From an uncultured Collinsella sp. (GTDB lineage: Bacteria; Actinomycetota; Coriobacteriia; Coriobacteriales; Coriobacteriaceae), in contig USMR01000081.1 of assembly GCA_900555815.1 (NCBI GenBank), positions 1 to 5,357 of the forward strand: a DNA stretch of 5,357 nt, given 5' to 3'. How positions within the stretch are numbered: the first letter of the stretch is position 1; every line of letters starts with the position of its first letter. Position numbers and translations under genes: made by a program. Below the pieces are notes generated by a model. The model ran no database searches and was not told the origin of the DNA. It worked only from the letters and a program-made list of their open reading frames with translations. Below are positions 1-5,357 of the stretch, piece by piece.

Positions 1-2
1 TT

Positions 3-77
3 TGGTGGGCGTTAGAAGATTTGAACTTCTGACCTCTTCCGTGTCAGGGAAGCGCTCTCCCCCTGAGCTAAACGCCC
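3..77 (-). tRNA. tRNA-Val (anticodon GAC), complete with encoded CCA
   Basis: Read on the minus strand, the sequence folds into a full cloverleaf. The 7-bp acceptor stem pairs GGGCGTT (77-71) with AACGCCC (13-7). The D-arm is GCTC/GAGC, and the anticodon stem CTTCC/GGAAG encloses loop CTGACAC. The variable loop is AGGTC and the T-arm is AGAAG-TTCAAAT-CTTCT. The discriminator is A (position 6) and the 3' CCA is encoded at 5-3. The anticodon GAC lies at 45-43 and reads GUC (and by wobble GUU) valine codons. Only two bases follow the CCA inside the window, so it cannot be seen whether more tRNAs lie downstream in a cluster. All stems are perfectly paired apart from ordinary loop variation, so this looks like a functional gene rather than a remnant. 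Confidence 0.98.
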
Positions 78-106
78 GATCAAGGGTGCGCAAGCGCGCA
101 AGGGAT

Positions 107-135
107 AATATAACGGAGCCTGAACTCGGTGGCAA
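107..135 (-). promoter_or_regulatory. Sigma-70-type promoter of tRNA-Val
   Basis: On the minus strand, TTGCCA (135-130; 5 of 6 to TTGACA) is separated by exactly 17 bp from TATATT (112-107; 5 of 6 to TATAAT). Transcription would start near 99-101, giving a leader of about 22-24 bases before the mature tRNA 5' end at 77. That leader contains a perfect TGCGC-GCTT-GCGCA hairpin (100-87), which RNase processing would remove. The position relative to a certain tRNA gene is the main support; the start site itself is inferred. Confidence 0.75.
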
Positions 136-139
136 GAAC

Positions 140-151
140 ATTTTTAAAAAT
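140..151 (-). promoter_or_regulatory. A/T palindrome in UP-element position upstream of the tRNA promoter
   Basis: The perfect 12-bp palindrome ATTTTTAAAAAT begins four bases upstream of the tRNA -35 hexamer, roughly at -40 to -51 from the inferred start. This is where alpha-CTD-binding UP elements sit at strong stable-RNA promoters. It stands out because the surrounding DNA is GC-rich. The UP-element role is inferred from position and composition alone. The tract could instead serve the divergent transporter gene. Confidence 0.4.
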
Positions 152-355
152 CGCTTACATTGTGGAATTCGGGGGCTTCGTCATATCCATTTTAAAAGAG
201 CCTGCTGCCGCGATTTGGCTGTCGCATAATGCAAGGCCATTGCGGTATCGAGCTATGGAAAGACACCTGCGGAATTGTCCTACCGATAAGCGGACAAGCC
301 TCCAGCTGGTGCCTTCGCCGTGGTAAGGTAAGCCGAATTGCTTCCAGACTGTTTC

Positions 356-362
356 GGGGGAG
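356..362 (+). promoter_or_regulatory. Ribosome binding site deciding the transporter start
   Basis: GGGGGAG lies four bases before the ATG at 367. The frame is open further upstream to an ATG at 229, but that ATG has no purine-rich Shine-Dalgarno sequence and its 46 extra codons encode a cysteine- and tryptophan-containing stretch that does not look like a transporter N-terminus. The ATG at 418 has only a distant GGGG. The start at 367 is therefore preferred. Confidence 0.6.
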
Positions 363-366
363 TGGA

Positions 367-1389
367 ATGAGCAAAGAGTGTGTCGAGCAGGTCGAAGGCG
401 CAGGGGCTTCGGTGCCGATGACCGATATATCGAACATTGATGTGCCCGAGGGCACCGACGAGCTCAGCCGCAACACCCGTCGCGCCTGGCGCGAGCGCCT
501 TAACGATGCGTCGTCGCGCAAGATGATCACGGGCGTCTTGGCTACGCTGGTGGGCGGTTCGTTTTGGGGCTTCTCGGGCACCAGCGCGAGTTTTTTGTTC
601 GATACCTACCATGTCGATACGCTGTGGCTTATGAGCGTGCGTCAGATTCTCGCCGGTCTACTCTTTATGGCCGTGGTTGTTACGCGCGACCGCGAGCGCC
701 TGATTAAGCTCTGGACCACACCCGCCGATCGCAAGCAGCTGCTGCTCTTTACCGCCTTTGGCCTGCTGTTCAACCAGTTTTGCTATCTTTCGGCCGTGCG
801 CCTGACGAACGCCGGAACCGCGACGGTGCTCCAGTGCCTGCAGCTCGTTATCATCATGGGCTACGCCTGCGTGACCGATCGCCGCATGCCGCGTACTCGC
901 GAAGTCATCGGCATTGGCCTGGCTCTGGGTGGAACCTTTTTAATTGCCACCGGCGGCGACCCTACCAGCCTGAATATCTCGCCGCTTGGCCTGGCAGCAG
1001 GTCTTATGTGTGCGGTTAGCGCCGCGTGTATGGCGGTGATTCCCGCCAAGATCCTGCCCGAATACGGTAGCCCCATCGTCACGGGCTCGGCAATGCTCAC
1101 GGCGGGCGTGGTCTCATGTGTCTTCGTGCAGCCCTGGGCGCATATGCCGGCGCTCGATGCCGCCGGTATCGAGGCGCTCGCGGTGTTCGTGGTTATCGGC
1201 TCGTTTTTTGCTTACATGCTCTATATGCAGGGCGTTAAGGACATCGGCTCGGTGCGTGCGAGCCTCATCGGAACTGTGGAGCCGGTTTCGGCGACCATCA
1301 CCAGCGCCGTTATGCTGGGCACGGTGTTTTTGCCGACCGACCTTATCGGCTTTGCCATGATCATCGTGATGATGTTCCTTACGGTGTAG
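367..1389 (+). CDS. DMT-superfamily (EamA-type) membrane transporter
   Basis: A 340-residue predicted inner-membrane carrier. About 52 hydrophilic, charged residues precede ten hydrophobic segments at roughly 54-77, 86-106, 123-142, 151-169, 180-197, 207-225, 237-255, 269-290, 297-317 and 322-340. This fits the duplicated five-helix EamA arrangement. Helix 1 carries GGSFWGFSGTSA, which resembles the GGxxWGxSG start of a DMT subgroup common in Firmicutes and Coriobacteria. Helix 9 has the family-like ASLIGTVEPVSA, where helices 4 and 9 usually hold the substrate-path signature. Family members export or import small metabolites such as amino acids or nucleotide-related compounds; the substrate here cannot be predicted. 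The N-terminal extension is longer than usual for the family. The protein stops inside helix 10 with no polar tail (see findings). It is transcribed divergently from the tRNA. I found no convincing promoter of its own in 136-355. Confidence 0.88.
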   Translation: MSKECVEQVEGAGASVPMTDISNIDVPEGTDELSRNTRRAWRERLNDASSRKMITGVLATLVGGSFWGFSGTSASFLFDTYHVDTLWLMSVRQILAGLLFMAVVVTRDRERLIKLWTTPADRKQLLLFTAFGLLFNQFCYLSAVRLTNAGTATVLQCLQLVIIMGYACVTDRRMPRTREVIGIGLALGGTFLIATGGDPTSLNISPLGLAAGLMCAVSAACMAVIPAKILPEYGSPIVTGSAMLTAGVVSCVFVQPWAHMPALDAAGIEALAVFVVIGSFFAYMLYMQGVKDIGSVRASLIGTVEPVSATITSAVMLGTVFLPTDLIGFAMIIVMMFLTV

Positions 1390-1480
1390 TTGACGCCGCC
1401 GCCAAGACAGAAAAGGTGTTGTGCCGCATTTTCGCCAATTGATGTCCGTGTCTGGAGTTTAGCTGTCGATGCTCAAAATG

Positions 1481-1502
1481 CCATAAACTAGTAACGTTAT
1501 GG
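1481..1502. repeat. Inverted repeat CCATAA-N10-TTATGG upstream of the DUF4012 gene
   Basis: CCATAA (1481-1486) is matched perfectly by TTATGG (1497-1502) across a 10-base spacer that itself contains TAACGTTA-type symmetry at 1492-1499. The element lies 36 bases before the ATG, in the only AT-rich part of this gap. It could be an operator for a dimeric regulator or part of the promoter region. Its stem is too short and AT-rich to be a convincing terminator for the upstream transporter, even though ACTTTTTC follows it. The function is unknown. Confidence 0.35.
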
Positions 1503-1526
1503 ACTTTTTCATTGCGACTCAATTGC

Positions 1527-1530
1527 GAGG
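1527..1530 (+). promoter_or_regulatory. Ribosome binding site of the DUF4012 gene
   Basis: GAGG lies eight bases before the ATG at 1539, which is good Shine-Dalgarno spacing. The frame is also open from a TTG at 1512, but that start has only ATGGACTTTTTCA upstream and no purine-rich site. The ATG is therefore the better choice, giving 770 residues instead of 779. Confidence 0.7.
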
Positions 1531-1538
1531 ATTTCTTT

Positions 1539-3851
1539 ATGGCTGGTAATCACTTTAAGGGCAGCGATAGCGGCCGTCCTGCAGTTCCGCCGCGTCCGAA
1601 CGGGGCTGGTAAGGCCGGCACGCCAGGCGACGCTGGACAGGGCGGCTCCGGTAAGCGCGTGTCCCCGGGCGAGACGGCGATGTTTACCGCTCTGTACGAG
1701 CAGTCTCAAAAGGCAAAAAAGACCGGCCGTGCAAGAGGAAATGTCTTTGCGGGCGGTGCAACCTCTGCGTCGCAGCCGAGCGGGGCTCCTTCGGTACCTG
1801 CGAACAACGCAGGTGCTGCCAACGCCGCGAATGGCGCCGGCAACGTCAATGCCGGCAAGGCCGCCAACAATACTCCCTCTGCCGGTGGCGCGGGGCTTAC
1901 GGGTAACCTCGGCACGATTTACACCGGCGCCTCCGAGACAGGCACGTTCGCCCGCCTGGATGATAGCGGTACCGAGTTTGCGGGCTCGGGTTCCAAGGAA
2001 GATTATTACGATTTTGGCTTGAACTACGGTAGCGATGCTTCGTCGAGTTCGACCTCTGACGGTCTGGTCCGTCATCGCCATCGCAAGGGCGAGCGCAAAA
2101 AGCGTCACAACGGCGCCATTATTGCCGCTGTAGTCGCGGTGCTTCTCGTTGCGCTTGGCGCAAGCGGCTTTATGCTGCTTAACTCGGCAAAGACCGTAAA
2201 GAGCGAAGCGAAGGAGGCTGTCGAGATCGTCGGTGGCCTTAAGGACAAGGTCACGTCGGGCGATTTTTCGACGCTGCCTGACGACGCGAAGAAGATCGAT
2301 GAGCTCTGTAACAGCATGAAGGCGGAGACCTCGAGCCCGCTGTGGACGGCGGCTTCGTTTATCCCGGTGTATGGCAGCGATATCAATGCGGCCCGCACCA
2401 TGATTGACGCCCTGTCCGATGTCTCGAGCAATGCGCTGGTTCCCATGGCCGATAACCTTTCGCAGGCTACGCCCGGCAAGCTGTTCCAGGACGGCATGAT
2501 TAACGTGTCCGCGCTGCAGGCGGTCGCCGATTCGCTTTCCAGCAGCTCGAAGGTGTTCAAGAGCGCCAACGAGAAGGTCCAGGGCATTGGCGATACTCAT
2601 ATTTCCCAGGTGACCGAGCTGGTCGATAAGGCCAAGGACGGCTTTGCCACCCTCAACGGCGCGGTTGACGCGGCGGAGAAGGTCGCCCCCGTCCTTCCCC
2701 AGATGCTCGGCGCCAACGGCCAGACGCGCAACTACCTTGTGTACGCCATGAACAACGTCGAGATTCGTGCTTGCGGTGGCTTTGGCGGTTCGCAGGGCCT
2801 GATTTCGGTCACCGACGGCCAGATGTCGATTGGCGAGTTTGTTCCCTGCATTGCGCGCAGCAAAGACGAGGCGGTTGAGAGCGTCGACGAAGAAGATGAG
2901 ACGCTGTTTGGTGACCACAGCAACCTATACATCTCGGGCAACACCTATTCGCCCGACTGGCCCCGTAATTCGCAGCGTGTCGCCGCGCTGTGGAAGTCTG
3001 AATATGGTCAGGACGTCGATGGCGTCATTGGTATCGATCCGGTATTCCTGCAGTATCTGTTGGGCCTCGTGGGTAATGTTTCACTGCCCGACGGTACAGT
3101 CGTTGACGGCACTAACGCGGCGAAGGTGCTTATGCATGATGTGTACTGGAACTATCCGGTCGAGGAGTCGGACGGCATCTTTGCATCCGTCGCCAGCGCT
3201 GCCTTCGACAAGATCCTTGGCGGTATCGGCGACGTCGATGTTGCGAACCTTGTCAGCGCCGTTGAGCGCGGTGCCGAAGAGGGCCGCCTGATCGCGTGGA
3301 TGAAAAACGATGACGAGCAGAACGCTATCAAGGAGATGAACATCGACGCCTCACTGCCCGATCCGGATGACCCGAGTGAAGATCCCGTTGCTGGTGTCTA
3401 CTTTAACAACCTGAGCTTCTCCAAGCTCGACTGGTATCTGAACGCCGATACGCAGATTGGTCAGGGCGTGAAGAACGGCGACGGCGCTTGCTCGTATCGC
3501 ATCACCGTTACCCTGACGAACATCATGACGCAGGAGGAGGCAGGTAAGCTGCCCGACTACGTAGCGGCCAGTGCGTCTGGGACCTCGCGTGACGATGAGC
3601 GCTTGTATGTATCACTGTTTGCGCCGACAGGCGGCAGCATTACCGATCTAAACGTCGAGGGGACTCAGTTTGGACTGTTCGCTGCCACTTGGCACGGAGT
3701 TCCCTGCTATTCAGGAACCGTTGACCTGCATGCTGGCGAGACGACGACGATCACGTATACGCTGACCACGTCGGCCGAGGCGGGGGACAAGCCGCTTACG
3801 CTGCGTCAGACTCCTACATGCCAGGCGGCTCGCGACAGCGCGTCGGCGTAG
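1539..3851 (+). CDS. Membrane-anchored DUF4012-domain protein, probable cell-surface role
   Basis: A 770-residue protein with a single predicted membrane span. Residues 1-177 are mostly low-complexity Gly/Ala/Asn/Ser/Pro sequence, broken by a more ordered stretch near 46-66 and an acidic/aromatic patch (EDYYDF) near 154-159. A polybasic block, RHRHRKGERKKRH (178-190), precedes the membrane helix at 193-214, so the positive-inside rule puts the N-terminus in the cytoplasm and the rest outside. Residues 215-395 are polar and largely helical. DUF4012 similarity follows: YLVYAMNNVEIRACGGFGG (399-417) matches the family's NN-E-R--GGF block, and DWPRNSQ with DVDGVIGIDPVFLQYLLG (473-509) matches its D-P and DGV--DP blocks. 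The C-terminal part, including YRITVTLTN (653-661), is beta-rich. All six cysteines (257, 412, 437, 651, 723, 761) are on the exported side. DUF4012 has no assigned reaction as far as I know. A link to surface polysaccharide or cell-wall biology is inferred from topology and the neighbouring glmM. Confidence 0.85.
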   Translation: MAGNHFKGSDSGRPAVPPRPNGAGKAGTPGDAGQGGSGKRVSPGETAMFTALYEQSQKAKKTGRARGNVFAGGATSASQPSGAPSVPANNAGAANAANGAGNVNAGKAANNTPSAGGAGLTGNLGTIYTGASETGTFARLDDSGTEFAGSGSKEDYYDFGLNYGSDASSSSTSDGLVRHRHRKGERKKRHNGAIIAAVVAVLLVALGASGFMLLNSAKTVKSEAKEAVEIVGGLKDKVTSGDFSTLPDDAKKIDELCNSMKAETSSPLWTAASFIPVYGSDINAARTMIDALSDVSSNALVPMADNLSQATPGKLFQDGMINVSALQAVADSLSSSSKVFKSANEKVQGIGDTHISQVTELVDKAKDGFATLNGAVDAAEKVAPVLPQMLGANGQTRNYLVYAMNNVEIRACGGFGGSQGLISVTDGQMSIGEFVPCIARSKDEAVESVDEEDETLFGDHSNLYISGNTYSPDWPRNSQRVAALWKSEYGQDVDGVIGIDPVFLQYLLGLVGNVSLPDGTVVDGTNAAKVLMHDVYWNYPVEESDGIFASVASAAFDKILGGIGDVDVANLVSAVERGAEEGRLIAWMKNDDEQNAIKEMNIDASLPDPDDPSEDPVAGVYFNNLSFSKLDWYLNADTQIGQGVKNGDGACSYRITVTLTNIMTQEEAGKLPDYVAASASGTSRDDERLYVSLFAPTGGSITDLNVEGTQFGLFAATWHGVPCYSGTVDLHAGETTTITYTLTTSAEAGDKPLTLRQTPTCQAARDSASA

Positions 3852-3869
3852 GGTTTTTCTGGTAGCGCA

Positions 3870-3875
3870 GATAAT
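3870..3875 (+). promoter_or_regulatory. Possible -10 element for glmM
   Basis: GATAAT matches the -10 consensus at 5 of 6 positions and lies 65 bases before the glmM ATG, just after the DUF4012 stop. The -35 position (about 3846-3852) shows no recognisable hexamer and there is no extended TGN, so the call is weak. If it is used, transcription would begin near 3881-3883 and the hairpin at 3889-3915 would lie at the very start of the glmM leader. Confidence 0.3.
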
Positions 3876-3888
3876 CGAGTACCATTTT

Positions 3889-3923
3889 GGGGCGGACAGG
3901 CAATCTGTTCGCCCCTATTTTGT
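3889..3923 (+). terminator. Intrinsic terminator hairpin between the DUF4012 gene and glmM
   Basis: GGGGCGGACAG (3889-3899) pairs with CTGTTCGCCCC (3905-3915) over 11 bp, with one G-U wobble and a five-base loop GCAAT. TATTTTGT follows as an interrupted U-tract. This is a classic rho-independent shape on the plus strand. The other strand lacks a T-tract after the stem, so it does not look bidirectional. It begins 38 bases after the DUF4012 stop and its tail touches the glmM ribosome binding site. It could therefore end DUF4012 transcription or act within a glmM leader. Confidence 0.8.
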
Positions 3924-3930
3924 AAGGAGA
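3924..3930 (+). promoter_or_regulatory. Strong ribosome binding site of glmM
   Basis: AAGGAGA lies four bases before the ATG at 3935 and matches the anti-Shine-Dalgarno core fully. It starts immediately after the U-tract of the hairpin at 3889-3915, leaving eight bases between the hairpin stem and the site. Stem formation could therefore affect ribosome access as well as transcription. Confidence 0.85.
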
Positions 3931-3934
3931 GCGC

Positions 3935-5266
3935 ATGAAGTACTTTGGCACCGACGGCTTTCGCGGTGAGGCCAACGTTGGGCTGACGGTAGAGCACGCT
4001 TATAAGATTGGCCGTTTTGTGGTCTGGTATTACGGCGCCAACCGCAGTGCTAAGGCGCGCGTGATCGTGGGCAAGGACACGCGTCGCTCGAGTTATATGT
4101 TTGAGGCGGCGCTGGTGAGCGGTCTGGTCGCGGGCGGTGCGGACGCCTATATGCTGCACGTGATCCCCACGCCGGGCGTAGCGCATCAGACTGTGGAAGG
4201 CTGCTTCGATTGCGGCATCATGATCAGCGCGAGCCACAACCCGTTTTGCGATAACGGCATTAAGCTCGTCAACAGCGACGGCTTTAAGATGGACGAGGAC
4301 GTGCTGGAGCTCATCGAGGACTACATCGATGGCAAGAGCGAAGTTCCGCTGGCCACGGGCAACCACATCGGTGCCACGGTGGACTACATGCAGGGCCGCA
4401 ACCGCTACATTGCTTCGCTCATCGCCAGCGCGAACTTTTCGTTGCGGGGCGTCAAGATCGGCATCGACTGCGCCAACGGCTCGGCTTCCTCGGTGGCCAA
4501 GCCGGTGTTTGACGCGCTGGGCGCCGACGTGCGCGTGATCAACGCCGCGCCCGATGGCTTTAACATCAACGTCGACTGCGGCTCCACGCATATGGAGCGC
4601 CTGCAGCGCCATGTGGTGGAGCAGGGCCTGGACGTGGGTTTTGCCTACGATGGCGATGCCGACCGCTGCCTGGCCGTGGATGAGCGCGGTCGCGTGGTAG
4701 ACGGCGACCAGATCCTGTACGTGTGCGGCGTGTATCTGAACAAGCACGGTCGCCTTTCGGGCGGTACCGTGGTGCCGACGATTGCCAGCAACTTTGGCCT
4801 GGTCAAGTCGCTGGAGCTTGCCGGTCTGATCGCCGTGACCAGTGGCGTGGGCGACCGTCACGTGTATGCCAAGATGCGCGAGGGCGGCTACAGCCTGGGC
4901 GGCGAGCAGACGGGCCATACGATCTTTGGCGATATCGAGCGCACGGGCGACGGCATTATGACCTCGCTGCGCGTGATGGAAGTGATTCGTGCCGAGCGCG
5001 AGACACTCTCGCAGCTCACGGCTCCGTGCAAGTTGCTGCCGCAGGCGCAGGTGGCCGTGCACGTGGCGGACAAGGATGCCGCGCTCGAGAACATGGGCGT
5101 GCAGAACGCCATCGCCGAGGCCGAGGCTGCGCTGGCAGGCGAGGGCCGCGTGCTCGTGCGCAAGAGCGGAACCGAGTCGGTTATCCGCGTGCTGGCCGAA
5201 GCCCCCGACCAAGCCGCCGCCGACGCCGCCATGAAGCGCATCGCCAACGCGCTCGAGGCTCTGTAG
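3935..5266 (+). CDS. glmM: Phosphoglucosamine mutase GlmM
   Basis: A 443-residue cytoplasmic enzyme of the alpha-D-phosphohexomutase family, close to the usual GlmM length of about 445. It converts glucosamine-6-phosphate to glucosamine-1-phosphate, the step between GlmS and GlmU in UDP-GlcNAc synthesis for peptidoglycan. All four family motifs are present in order. The N-terminal KYFGTDGFRG (2-11) is typical of GlmM. The phosphoserine loop ISASHNP (97-103) has catalytic Ser100. The Mg2+ loop DGDADR (239-244) has Asp239, Asp241 and Asp243. The sugar-binding loop GGEQTGH (322-328) and the C-terminal phosphate-binding loop RKSGTES (409-415) follow. Two loops differ slightly from the common GEQSGH and RPSGTEP forms. 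The start is fixed by AAGGAGA four bases upstream and by the conserved N-terminus. glmS and glmU are not in the window. A weak GATAAT box and a hairpin precede the gene. Confidence 0.96.
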   Translation: MKYFGTDGFRGEANVGLTVEHAYKIGRFVVWYYGANRSAKARVIVGKDTRRSSYMFEAALVSGLVAGGADAYMLHVIPTPGVAHQTVEGCFDCGIMISASHNPFCDNGIKLVNSDGFKMDEDVLELIEDYIDGKSEVPLATGNHIGATVDYMQGRNRYIASLIASANFSLRGVKIGIDCANGSASSVAKPVFDALGADVRVINAAPDGFNINVDCGSTHMERLQRHVVEQGLDVGFAYDGDADRCLAVDERGRVVDGDQILYVCGVYLNKHGRLSGGTVVPTIASNFGLVKSLELAGLIAVTSGVGDRHVYAKMREGGYSLGGEQTGHTIFGDIERTGDGIMTSLRVMEVIRAERETLSQLTAPCKLLPQAQVAVHVADKDAALENMGVQNAIAEAEAALAGEGRVLVRKSGTESVIRVLAEAPDQAAADAAMKRIANALEAL

Positions 5267-5280
5267 TTACGCGGCCAATC

Positions 5281-5303
5281 TGGCACTTGGGGACGTTCCT
5301 TTT
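5281..5303. repeat. REP-like intergenic motif after glmM
   Basis: A TGGCACTT segment leads into GGGGACGTTCC and then TTTT. The core GGGACGTTCC is one base short of a perfect palindrome. I recall similar GGCACTT-GGGGACGTTCCTTT strings recurring between genes in Coriobacteriia and some other bacteria, often near REP-associated tyrosine transposases, but I cannot confirm copy number here. No transposase gene is visible. The remaining bases to the window end hold an 11-bp inverted repeat, GGGCC-T-GGCCC (5337-5347), and no confident terminator for glmM. Confidence 0.35.
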
Positions 5304-5357
5304 AATATGAGCAGGACATTGTCAAGAGGCAAAATCGGGCCTGGCCCCAACGATATG

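Larger units (their letters stand above)
78..366. other. Divergent intergenic region between tRNA-Val and the transporter
   Basis: This 289-base stretch holds the tRNA promoter, the 140-151 A/T palindrome and a second palindrome, TTTTAAAA (190-197). A CATAAT hexamer at 225-230 could be a -10 element for the transporter, but no acceptable -35 lies 16-18 bp upstream. Reading frames in the region lack ribosome binding sites and family-like protein sequence. I see no riboswitch or small gene I can support. Confidence 0.5.

Noticed and set aside
229..366. 46-codon upstream extension of the transporter from the ATG at 229
   Set aside because: There is no Shine-Dalgarno sequence before 229, the encoded segment lacks transporter character, and a GGGGGAG site directly precedes the ATG at 367.
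1410..1433. GAAAA...TTTTC pairing after the transporter as a terminator
   Set aside because: Only five A-T/G-C pairs around a 14-base loop with no stable GC stem and no following T-tract.
1509..2918. Long antisense reading frame (469 codons) across the DUF4012 gene
   Set aside because: It is rich in Arg, Ala, His and Leu as expected from reading GC-biased codons backwards, has no ribosome binding site or family motif, and overlaps a plus-strand gene with recognisable domain structure.
3831..3858. Second terminator at the DUF4012 stop (CGAC/GTCG followed by TTTTT)
   Set aside because: The stem is four base pairs at most and lies inside coding sequence; the hairpin at 3889-3915 is far stronger.
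3806..5212. Long antisense reading frame (468 codons) across glmM
   Set aside because: The His/Ala/Val-rich composition is typical of a codon-bias shadow, and the opposite strand encodes a certain glmM with all catalytic motifs.
5312..5330. Minus-strand TTGACA (5324-5319) as a -35 promoter element
   Set aside because: No -10-like hexamer lies 16-18 bp downstream on that strand; the nearest TATTAA has a 12-bp gap, and no minus-strand gene follows.
1..5357. CRISPR array, prophage, integrase or toxin-antitoxin system
   Set aside because: No regularly spaced repeats, no att-like duplication of the tRNA 3' end elsewhere in the window, and no coding sequence with matching motifs.

Overview
The window suggests a chromosomal segment from a high-GC Gram-positive bacterium. 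The gut Coriobacteriia (Collinsella or a close relative) fit best. This rests on GC-rich coding sequence with strong G/C third positions, clear AAGGAG/GAGG ribosome binding sites, and protein features resembling my recollection of that group. It is an inference; no 16S rRNA or other decisive marker is present.

Layout. (1) The left edge carries a complete tRNA-Val(GAC) on the minus strand with an encoded CCA end. It is preceded on its own strand by a near-consensus promoter (TTGCCA, 17 bp, TATATT) and an A/T palindrome in the position of an UP element. (2) Diverging from it on the plus strand is a ten-helix EamA/DMT-type transporter (367-1389) whose last helix ends directly at the stop codon. 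The neighbouring frame continues with a charged tail, so a small C-terminal frameshift is possible. (3) After 149 bases with a CCATAA-N10-TTATGG inverted repeat comes a 770-residue membrane-anchored DUF4012 protein (1539-3851). It has a long low-complexity cytoplasmic arm, a polybasic stop-transfer segment, one membrane helix and a large exported domain holding all six cysteines. (4) An 83-base gap holds a strong intrinsic-terminator hairpin whose U-tract abuts the ribosome binding site of the next gene. (5) That gene is glmM (3935-5266), a full-length phosphoglucosamine mutase with all catalytic motifs. (6) The last 91 bases hold no confident gene. They contain a REP-like motif around GGGACGTTCC, a short inverted repeat and the possible start of an ORF that runs off the window.

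How the genes relate. GlmM makes glucosamine-1-phosphate for UDP-GlcNAc, the precursor of peptidoglycan and amino-sugar surface polymers. The DUF4012 protein is predicted to sit at the cell surface, so the two may share a cell-envelope theme. The terminator between them argues against a simple operon, and the transporter's substrate cannot be read from the sequence. I see no CRISPR array, integrase, insertion sequence, phage gene or complete mobile system. The least-explained items are the DUF4012 protein and the hairpin in front of glmM.
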